This document shows, piece by piece, positions 8,445 through 12,858 of a DNA stretch of 12,858 bases (position 1 is the first letter of the stretch; each line of letters opens with the position of its first letter). Under the pieces are notes generated by a model. That model searched no databases, was not told where the DNA came from, and saw only the letters and a program-made list of their open reading frames with translations. Source of the DNA: Candidatus Cloacimonadota bacterium (lineage in GTDB: Bacteria > Cloacimonadota > Cloacimonadia > Cloacimonadales > WRIO01); the NCBI GenBank assembly GCA_017998585.1, contig JAGOCT010000021.1, positions 1 to 12,858 of the forward strand. Direction: 5' to 3'. Both the position numbers and the translations under genes were made by a program.

Positions 8445-9193
8445 TTTTTCTCTTCGTCACTTAAAAATTGTAATAATTCTTCAATTGAGATACCTGATTT
8501 TATTTCTCCTCTCACAGTAAAAGAAATTCGACCTGTCTGCTCTGATACCACAATACAATATGAATCACTTATTTCCGTTATACCAAGTGCAGCCAAATGT
8601 CTTGTTCCCAGTTTATCACTATATTCACTGTTTTTTGAAAGAGGTAATACGACTTTTCCTGCATAAATACGATTATTTCGAATAACAATTGCACCATCAT
8701 GTAAAGGCGTATTTGGCCAAAAACAAGTAACTAATACTTTTGCTGTGATCGCAGAATCGATCACTTCACCACTTGTTTGAATGTATTCATCCAGGATATG
8801 ATTTTTTTCAAAAACAATTAGAGCGCCTATTTTTCTCAAAGTTAATTCATTGATCGCATCAACGATTGGATTATAGCTGGATATATGATTCTTTTTGAAA
8901 AATAGGTTTAGCATATTTTTATTCTGAAAAGACTGAGTCATTGCTCTTCTGATTTCTGGGGAGAAAATAATTAATAATCCTAAAATCCAGTAATCCTGAA
9001 TCCCTTTTAATATTGCCAGAATCATTTGTAACTGAAAATAGGAAGCGATGAAGTATAGAAAAACAATAAAACTTAATGAGAAAATAATATCAAATCCATT
9101 ATTTCTTTTAAACAGCTGAATAATCCCATATACAATGGAAGCTACAATAATGATATCCAATATATCTGAAAAACCAGGTATCAAGAAATTCAT
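8441..9193 (-). CDS. cdaA: Membrane diadenylate cyclase (CdaA/DacA family)
   Basis: CdaA-type enzymes make cyclic di-AMP from two ATP. The 250-residue product has three N-terminal membrane helices (about 9-28, 35-53, 55-78), the FSPEIRRAM junction (77-85) and a cytoplasmic DAC domain (about 105-235). The DAC domain carries PNTPLHDGA (160-168), VVLPLS (181-186), LGTRHLAALGITE (195-207) and VSEQTGRIS (216-224). The DGA motif is intact. The second family motif, normally RHR, reads RHL (198-200); whether activity is kept cannot be told from sequence alone. Placement directly after folP (4-bp overlap) is like that of Bacteroidota, whereas Firmicutes pair cdaA with cdaR, absent here. Its stop overlaps coaE by 4 bp. 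The ribosome site is GAGAGA just upstream. Confidence 0.94.
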   Translation of the reverse strand: MNFLIPGFSDILDIIIVASIVYGIIQLFKRNNGFDIIFSLSFIVFLYFIASYFQLQMILAILKGIQDYWILGLLIIFSPEIRRAMTQSFQNKNMLNLFFKKNHISSYNPIVDAINELTLRKIGALIVFEKNHILDEYIQTSGEVIDSAITAKVLVTCFWPNTPLHDGAIVIRNNRIYAGKVVLPLSKNSEYSDKLGTRHLAALGITEISDSYCIVVSEQTGRISFTVRGEIKSGISIEELLQFLSDEEKK

Positions 9194-10392
9194 TGAATAT
9201 CTCTCACGGTCTGTAATACGTTTAACAACTGTTTATGAGCTTCAATATCATGCACACGCACAAAATTAACACCCTTTTGAAAAGCCAATGCTGAAGTTGC
9301 CAAACTTCCCATTAATCTATCCTGTGGCTGAGAATGGTAGATTTGATTGATAAAGCTTTTTCGTGACGCTCCCAGTAAAACTGGACATCCCAAAGAAGTA
9401 AATGCTGAAAGCTGGTTTAAAATTATTAAGTTATCTTCAAGTCTTTTCCCGAAACCAATTCCCGGATCCAGAATAATTCTATGTTTTTCAATCCCATGTG
9501 CCTTGCAATACGAAATCCTTTCATCAAAAAATGACAGGATATCAGCTATTACATCATGATAAAAGGGTTCATTTTGCATTGTTTTTGGCATCCCTTGCAT
9601 GTGCATCAGGATGATGGGTATATGGGGCTGTGTTTTAAGTACATCTGTCATTTTCTGATCAAATCTCAAAGCGGAGATATCATTGATGATATCAGCCCCC
9701 GCTTCTATGGAAAGACGAGCTGTTTCAGCATGATATGTATCAACTGATATGGGTATATCAGAAACTTTGCGAATTGTTTCAATGACTGGGATAACCCGTT
9801 GAATTTCATCATCCTCGTTTAACGGATCCGATCCAGGTCTTGAGGATTCCCCGCCTATATCTATCATATCAACGCCTTGCTTGATCATTTCCATACAATG
9901 ATCAAGCGCTTTTTTGGGGGTATTAAAAAGATTCCCATCTGAAAATGAATCTGGAGTTACATTGAGAATTCCCATTAACCATGTCTTATTTTTCTCAAAT
10001 GTCTTATCTCTGATCTTCATTATCCCTTGATTTTCTGATTGAAATGCTTGCATGATATCGATGATGGACTGTCTGATTTCTGACAAACCAAACCAGCTCT
10101 GTTTTTCTAATTTATGACTTAACTTATTGAATTGATTTAAACTACCGCTAAGAATCACATCACTGTATTCAGCTTTGCCAGTCACCACCCCTTTAGCAAC
10201 TGCCGCATCGGCTCCCAATGAGAGCATCTCTTGTTTTAATATATTGGCCGCTGCCAGTTTTACATCCTTCATTTTAATATTGATATGCAGCATTTTATCT
10301 GCCATTAAATCAATTCCGGCTTCTGTTACCTCGATTTGTTTTAACGCTGTTTTAGCTTGATTTAAGTTTCTGATATCTATGGTATAATGCAT
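9190..10392 (-). CDS. folP: Dihydropteroate synthase, long form with N-terminal extension
   Basis: FolP condenses p-aminobenzoate with dihydropterin pyrophosphate in folate synthesis. The C-terminal TIM barrel (about 136-400) has every family motif: MGILNVTPDSFSDG (140-153), DIGGESSRPGS (178-188), ISVDT (215-219), INDISAL (236-242), LMHMQGMPKTMQ (262-273), DPGIGFGK (309-316) and GASRKSF (341-347), with the closing RVHD (379-382). About 130 extra N-terminal residues include AANILKQEMLSLGADAAVAKG (48-68 region). I recall the same extension from long DHPS proteins of several anaerobes; its role is unclear. The ATG at 10392 gives this full extension. Its ribosome site is weak: a GGAG lies 12 nt upstream, inside the last codons of the preceding gene. 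The gene starts 9 bp after the TonB-family gene and overlaps cdaA by 4 bp. Confidence 0.96.
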   Translation of the reverse strand: MHYTIDIRNLNQAKTALKQIEVTEAGIDLMADKMLHINIKMKDVKLAAANILKQEMLSLGADAAVAKGVVTGKAEYSDVILSGSLNQFNKLSHKLEKQSWFGLSEIRQSIIDIMQAFQSENQGIMKIRDKTFEKNKTWLMGILNVTPDSFSDGNLFNTPKKALDHCMEMIKQGVDMIDIGGESSRPGSDPLNEDDEIQRVIPVIETIRKVSDIPISVDTYHAETARLSIEAGADIINDISALRFDQKMTDVLKTQPHIPIILMHMQGMPKTMQNEPFYHDVIADILSFFDERISYCKAHGIEKHRIILDPGIGFGKRLEDNLIILNQLSAFTSLGCPVLLGASRKSFINQIYHSQPQDRLMGSLATSALAFQKGVNFVRVHDIEAHKQLLNVLQTVRDIQ

Positions 10393-10401
10393 CTGCCTGT
10401 A

Positions 10402-11127
10402 CTACTCCATTTTAAAGTGAAAACTGATTATGCCCGTATTTTTTCTGTCTGATCGGTTAAATTTCCATTTATATAAAGCTTGTATTGATAAATTTTCAAA
10501 TACAGGATCACTCTTTTTTATGATGACAATATCTCCCACACTACCATCAGGTAGAACTGTAAACTGCAATCGAACGGTGCCATCTTTTTGGATATTATCC
10601 GGATATTTTGGTAATTCTTTTTTTAAAATCTGACGAGATATAACGTCTCCTTCAATCTGAAAACTGGAATTCCCGTCTGAAATGAGGCCTGATCTTTCAT
10701 TAGTATCGGTTGATAATCCGACCTTATTTCCAATCAGTAGTTCATTTTTTGACCCACTGGATAAAGAAGGACTGTTTGAAGCGAGCAATTGATCATCTAC
10801 ATGGCTTCTTAACAGGCTTTCATTCATTCGATCTGTTTTTTTGACAGGCAGATGATGTATTTTTACAGCATCTTCAAAATTGACAGTGGAACCAGGTAAT
10901 GTAACTTTTGTTTGCGCATAAGCAGGAGAGGGTTTTTGTTTTCCCTTTTCCCCTACACGTGATTGAGCGGGGTCACTGGTTTCTGTTTTTATCTCTTCAA
11001 GTGCAATGACTTCAATCTGATCTATTTCCAGACGTTCAGGCATTTTTACGTGATAAAGCATTAAAAAAAACAGTATAAGCATATGAAATGCAATTGCAAT
11101 CATCCAGCTCAACTGATTTTCTTTCAT
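10402..11127 (-). CDS. TonB-family energy transducer
   Basis: The 241-residue product has one N-terminal membrane helix (about 7-26) containing a histidine (His15) placed like the one TonB uses to contact ExbB/ExbD. A disordered periplasmic linker (about 30-155) follows, rich in Ser/Asn/Lys rather than the usual Pro-Lys repeats. The TonB C-terminal domain (about 160-241) shows LPKYPDNIQKDGTVRLQF (172-189), LPDGSVGDIVIIKKSDP (192-208), and ALYKWKF (217-223). It should carry proton-motive energy from ExbB/ExbD across the periplasm to outer-membrane receptors, or act like TolA in envelope constriction. No receptor gene or tolB/pal is in the window to decide between these. Its ATG shares one base with the exbD stop (TAATG), so translation is probably coupled. 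Confidence 0.88.
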   Translation of the reverse strand: MKENQLSWMIAIAFHMLILFFLMLYHVKMPERLEIDQIEVIALEEIKTETSDPAQSRVGEKGKQKPSPAYAQTKVTLPGSTVNFEDAVKIHHLPVKKTDRMNESLLRSHVDDQLLASNSPSLSSGSKNELLIGNKVGLSTDTNERSGLISDGNSSFQIEGDVISRQILKKELPKYPDNIQKDGTVRLQFTVLPDGSVGDIVIIKKSDPVFENLSIQALYKWKFNRSDRKNTGIISFHFKME

Positions 11128-11540
11128 TATATACCCTCTGAGCTATGAAGCTTGGTTGCAATAAAGAAGCGTTTTGAGCCGGCAAGCTTTGTTACATCAA
11201 TCAGTGCGATGATCTTTTTTAATGGAATTTCCTGATCTGCCTGTATCATAATGGCAACTTCTGGATTTTTTTCGATAATTTGTTTTAAATCATTGACAAC
11301 TGTTTGCCAATTACTTTCAGTTTGATTGATAAATATTTCATCTTCTTGTGTCAAAATGAGATAGACATTATCAGTATATTCTTTTTGAGTAGAAGTTGAT
11401 TCAGGTATATTGATCTTGACTCCATTGTTGGTCACATAACTCGATGAAATCAGCAAAAAAATCAGTAAAAGAAAAACCACGTCAGTCATCGATATGAGCG
11501 CAACTGATGTAATCGGTTTCTTCTTAAGCCTGAGTTTCAT
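11127..11540 (-). CDS. exbD: ExbD/TolR-family biopolymer transport protein
   Basis: The 137-residue product is the usual size for ExbD. A short basic cytoplasmic N terminus (KLRLKKK) leads into one membrane helix (about 18-36). Asp20 in SMTDVVFLLLIFLLI sits at the place of the conserved proton-relay aspartate. The periplasmic domain (about 40-137) begins with VKINIPEST and ends in the usual fold with IMIQADQEIPLKKIIALID (97-115). ExbD dimers sit in the ExbB pore and use proton flow to drive the TonB-type partner. The start overlaps the end of exbB by 17 bp and the gene ends on the TonB-family start codon. TolR of a Tol-Pal system is the alternative; gene order alone favours neither strongly. 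Confidence 0.92.
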   Translation of the reverse strand: MKLRLKKKPITSVALISMTDVVFLLLIFLLISSSYVTNNGVKINIPESTSTQKEYTDNVYLILTQEDEIFINQTESNWQTVVNDLKQIIEKNPEVAIMIQADQEIPLKKIIALIDVTKLAGSKRFFIATKLHSSEGI

Positions 11541-12159
11541 GATTTAATCCCTTTATCTGTAAAATGATATCATTGCAACTGCTTTCTATCTCATTTGCGG
11601 TATGTTCAATCTTACTAATCAGATAATTATAAAAAAGTAAACTGATAATACCTACGATTAAACCGCCCACTGTCGTCAGCATCGCTTCCCATATACCACC
11701 GGCAAGCAGCTGAATATCTACCCCTGCCTGAGCCTGTTGAAGCTTTATAAACACTTTGATCATACCGGTGACTGTTCCCAAAAATCCAATTAATGGTCCG
11801 ACTGATGAGATAGTTGCCAATGAACCTGTATTTTTTTCAAGGTCTCTGATGATCTTGTTTGCGCCTTGTTCAATCGATTCCTGAGCTAAAACGCTGTCTT
11901 GTTTAATAAACTGAAGTCCTTTATGAAATACTGGCGCTAAATGACTCTTGTTGAATTCTGCTATTTTGATAGCTTGATCAATCTGATTATGTTTAATCAG
12001 AGAATTAATTTCCTGAAATGTTTTATCGTCTATTTTTTTTACTTTAATCAGTTTAAAGTATCTCTCAAAAAATATAATAAAAGAAATAAGAGACAAGATA
12101 AACAGGACGATCATTAACCATCCACCTTTTGATGCAATTTCCAGTAAACTTAAATTCAT
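11524..12159 (-). CDS. exbB: ExbB/TolQ/MotA-family proton channel protein
   Basis: The 211-residue product has three membrane helices: about 14-33, 112-137 and 156-182. The conserved second and third helices read SVGPLIGFLGTVTGMIKVF (119-137) and IWEAMLTTVGGLIVGIISLLF (156-176). A basic cytoplasmic stretch containing FERYFKLIKVKK follows helix 1, and a cytoplasmic helical domain lies between helices 1 and 2. ExbB pentamers form the stator channel that, with ExbD, converts the proton gradient into mechanical work on the TonB-type protein. It is the first gene of the eleven-gene cluster. The ATG at 12159 follows an AGGAGG site by 4 nt; another ATG at 12163 touches the ribosome site and is in a different frame. 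The helix boundaries are estimates. Confidence 0.93.
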   Translation of the reverse strand: MNLSLLEIASKGGWLMIVLFILSLISFIIFFERYFKLIKVKKIDDKTFQEINSLIKHNQIDQAIKIAEFNKSHLAPVFHKGLQFIKQDSVLAQESIEQGANKIIRDLEKNTGSLATISSVGPLIGFLGTVTGMIKVFIKLQQAQAGVDIQLLAGGIWEAMLTTVGGLIVGIISLLFYNYLISKIEHTANEIESSCNDIILQIKGLNHETQA

Positions 12160-12163
12160 TCAT

Positions 12164-12169
12164 CCTCCT
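12164..12169 (-). promoter_or_regulatory. Ribosome binding site of exbB
   Basis: A perfect AGGAGG on the minus strand, 4 nt before the exbB ATG at 12159. It fixes the start of the first gene of the cluster and argues against the out-of-frame ATG at 12161-12163, which directly abuts it. Confidence 0.75.
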
Positions 12170-12211
12170 GACAGGCTATTAGTTCCATTTTATTTTACCT
12201 GCAAATTTATG

Positions 12212-12229
12212 CAAGAGAAAATTCTCTTG
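12212..12229. repeat. Near-perfect 18-bp palindrome upstream of exbB
   Basis: CAAGAGAA-AA-TTCTCTTG: perfect 8-bp arms around two central bases. A shorter outer pairing, TATG (12208-12211) with CATA (12233-12236), could extend it as a bulged stem. It lies 53-70 bp before the exbB start, downstream of the proposed promoter. The compact two-fold symmetry suits a dimeric repressor site better than an RNA hairpin, whose loop would be too tight unless inner pairs open. The binding protein is unknown. Confidence 0.5.
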
Positions 12230-12240
12230 ATTCATAGATG

Positions 12241-12271
12241 AAACTGTAAAAAATTGTAGCTGTTACAGTTT
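12241..12271. repeat. Perfect 9-bp inverted repeat with 13-nt spacer upstream of exbB
   Basis: AAACTGTAA (12241-12249) and TTACAGTTT (12263-12271) are exact reverse complements. The right arm overlaps a 9-bp palindrome CTGTTACAG (12260-12268). Half-sites are 22 bp apart centre to centre, about two helical turns, as in cooperative operators. It covers the region where transcription from the proposed promoter would start. It could alternatively be a leader hairpin. No regulator gene is nearby. Confidence 0.5.
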
Positions 12272-12273
12272 AA

Positions 12274-12302
12274 AATATATTTCGTCTTTTTTTCAGTATT
12301 AA
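12274..12302 (-). promoter_or_regulatory. Candidate sigma-70 type promoter of the exbB-uvrC cluster
   Basis: On the minus strand TTAATA (12302-12297) and TATATT (12279-12274) are separated by 17 bp; they match the -35 and -10 consensus at four and five of six positions. Transcription would begin near 12267, leaving a leader of about 108 nt before exbB. The region is AT-rich, so chance matches are likely. The rest of the 254-bp intergenic stretch 12160-12413 shows no RNA gene or known riboswitch that I recognise. Confidence 0.35.
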
Positions 12303-12366
12303 CTTTCAGAAATAAATGGCTGACAATAAGTACTATTTATGGATAATCTTACCAAAAATAAATCAA

Positions 12367-12378
12367 CCTCCCAGGAGG
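12367..12378 (-). terminator. Weak terminator-like GC palindrome after the small phage-like genes
   Basis: CCTCCCAGGAGG is a short GC-rich palindrome in an otherwise very AT-rich stretch. Read on the minus strand it lies about 36 bp after the stop of the 66-residue gene and is followed by GTTGATTTATTTTTGG. The stem is only 4-5 bp, so termination would be weak. It could instead be a protein-binding site. Confidence 0.25.
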
Positions 12379-12413
12379 GAATCATTTTTAATTTAATTTT
12401 AATTCATCTCACT

Positions 12414-12614
12414 TTAGCCAGGCTTTTGTCGTATTTTATTTGAAATATAGGACTCAACCAGCGTTGAAATCCGAACAAGTTCTTTTTCGATTTTGTTAAA
12501 TTTTGATTCAATGGATTTTATCCGGCTCGCCTGGTCTTTCCAAAGATAACAGAGTACTGCCAGTAAAACAGGCCAGATCGTATAATCCAGCAAAAGCTTG
12601 TAAATTTCAGTCAT
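12414..12614 (-). CDS. Small membrane protein with coiled-coil-like tail; phage lysis/tail-region type
   Basis: I do not recognise a named family. Starting at the ATG at 12614 the product is 66 residues: one N-terminal membrane helix (about 9-27, ending in CYLW) followed by a charged amphipathic helix with heptad-like spacing (RIKSIESKFNKIEKELVRI, about 32-50) and a basic end. Small proteins of this build are common near phage endolysin and holin genes, and i-spanins share the TM-then-helix order but are longer. The start overlaps the end of the upstream gene by 8 bp (ATGACTGA), with GGA 8-10 nt before it. Upstream ATGs at 12626 and 12680 would add 4 or 22 residues but lack a better ribosome site and lie deep in the preceding gene. 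Function is inferred only from form and context. Confidence 0.6.
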   Translation of the reverse strand: MTEIYKLLLDYTIWPVLLAVLCYLWKDQASRIKSIESKFNKIEKELVRISTLVESYISNKIRQKPG

Positions 12615-12795
12615 TGATGATTCCATTAGGATTGAGAGCGGTGAACAAAGTATATTCGATAATATCCACCAACTGGTCATCGAGCTTGTTATCAGAAGAT
12701 TCTGCCAGTTTTTTGAGAACTGACACGATAATAAAAATAATTTTTTCGTATGGCAGACATCTGATCGCCATAATTAAGTATGAACTAAGTGACAT
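12607..12795 (-). CDS. Small hypothetical protein, phage-like
   Basis: The 62-residue product has a hydrophobic or amphipathic N-terminal half (SSYLIMAIRCLPYEKIIFIIV) and a second half with the stretch SSDNKLDDQLVDIIEY (about 33-48). I recall similar (T)DNKxDDxxVxxI patterns from small proteins in phage and prophage genomes, often near lysis genes, but I cannot name a family. The ATG at 12795 has a good ribosome site, AAAGGA 6 nt upstream. Its stop overlaps the next small gene by 8 bp, so the two are probably translated together. It is not part of the exbB cluster: a 254-bp intergenic region lies between. A holin-associated or tail-region protein is possible, but so is any short host membrane peptide. 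Confidence 0.6.
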   Translation of the reverse strand: MSLSSYLIMAIRCLPYEKIIFIIVSVLKKLAESSDNKLDDQLVDIIEYTLFTALNPNGIIND

Positions 12796-12801
12796 ATCTT
12801 T

Positions 12802-12807
12802 TCCTTT
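12802..12807 (-). promoter_or_regulatory. Ribosome binding site of the 62-residue gene
   Basis: AAAGGA on the minus strand, 6 nt before the ATG at 12795, in a purine-rich tract (GAAAGGAAAAGAT). It supports this very short frame as a real gene and selects its start. Confidence 0.6.
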
Positions 12808-12834
12808 CTTTTGTTTAGTTGTTCGGAAATCGTA

Positions 12835-12855
12835 CTACAAGCGTCTCGCTTGTAG
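12835..12855. repeat. Perfect 9-bp hairpin-forming inverted repeat at window edge
   Basis: CTACAAGCG (12835-12843), loop TCT, CGCTTGTAG (12847-12855): all nine pairs match. Its GC-rich core stands out in AT-rich DNA. It lies 40-60 nt upstream of the 62-residue gene. On the minus strand no T run follows, so it is not a terminator in that direction. On the + strand the sequence after it is CTT and then the window ends, so a terminator for a + strand transcript cannot be excluded. It also resembles dispersed REP-type palindromes. Confidence 0.65.
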
Positions 12856-12858
12856 CTT

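Noticed and set aside
9347..10360. Three short + strand frames opposite folP
   Set aside because: They are shadows of a gene whose motifs are complete; none has an independent start signal.
12241..12271. LexA-like site, because of CTGT...ACAG elements
   Set aside because: The spacing differs from CTGT-N8-ACAG and the cluster head is exbB, not a DNA-damage gene; uvrC is eleven genes downstream.
12367..12380. AGGAGG on the + strand as a possible ribosome site for a + strand gene
   Set aside because: No ATG, GTG or TTG with a usable open frame follows at a suitable distance; the bases form a palindrome instead.
12160..12413. Riboswitch or small RNA in the exbB leader
   Set aside because: No conserved core of a known class is recognisable; only simple inverted repeats are present.
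12414..12680. Longer form of the small membrane protein starting at 12680
   Set aside because: The extra 22 residues overlap the preceding gene by 74 bp and lack a good ribosome site; the 12614 start gives an ordinary 8-bp overlap and a typical N terminus.
1..12858. CRISPR array, tRNA or rRNA genes, or transposase
   Set aside because: No spaced direct repeats, tRNA-like cloverleaf, ribosomal sequence or transposase motif was seen on either strand.

Overview
The window is one densely packed block of genes, all read on the minus strand, in AT-rich DNA. BamA, BatD/BatE, MurJ and an ExbB/ExbD/TonB-type trio together indicate a diderm bacterium. The folP-cdaA pair and the Bat genes resemble arrangements known from the Bacteroidota and the wider FCB group. 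My best guess is an FCB-like lineage, possibly a candidate phylum, but no sequence search was run and the phylum is not resolved.

In transcription order (right to left) the main cluster is exbB, exbD, a TonB-family gene, folP (long form), cdaA, coaE, bamA, batD, batE, murJ and uvrC. UvrC runs off the left edge after 444 codons. The eleven genes have no gap larger than 34 bp. Three junctions are 4-bp ATGA overlaps (folP/cdaA, cdaA/coaE, batE/murJ), one is a 1-bp TAATG overlap (exbD/tonB-like), and two are longer overlaps (exbB/exbD 17 bp, murJ/uvrC 37 bp). I saw no terminator inside, so this looks like one operon. It joins proton-driven energising of the envelope (ExbBD/TonB), outer-membrane protein assembly (BamA), lipid II flipping (MurJ) and Bat envelope proteins with folate and CoA synthesis, c-di-AMP signalling and nucleotide-excision repair.

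Upstream of exbB is a 254-bp intergenic region (12160-12413). It holds a plausible promoter, two perfect inverted repeats that look like operators or leader hairpins, and a weak terminator-like palindrome belonging to the genes further right.

The right end (12414-12858) differs: two very small overlapping genes, one with a single membrane helix plus a heptad-like tail, resemble phage lysis or tail-region proteins. They are followed by a perfect 9-bp hairpin at the window edge. This may be the edge of a phage remnant or small mobile region beside the core operon.

Most of the window is recognisable core biology and I see no clear new multi-gene system. The points most worth checking are the RHL (not RHR) motif in the diadenylate cyclase, the paired A9 tracts in batE, the operator-like repeats before exbB, and the phage-like pair with its hairpin.
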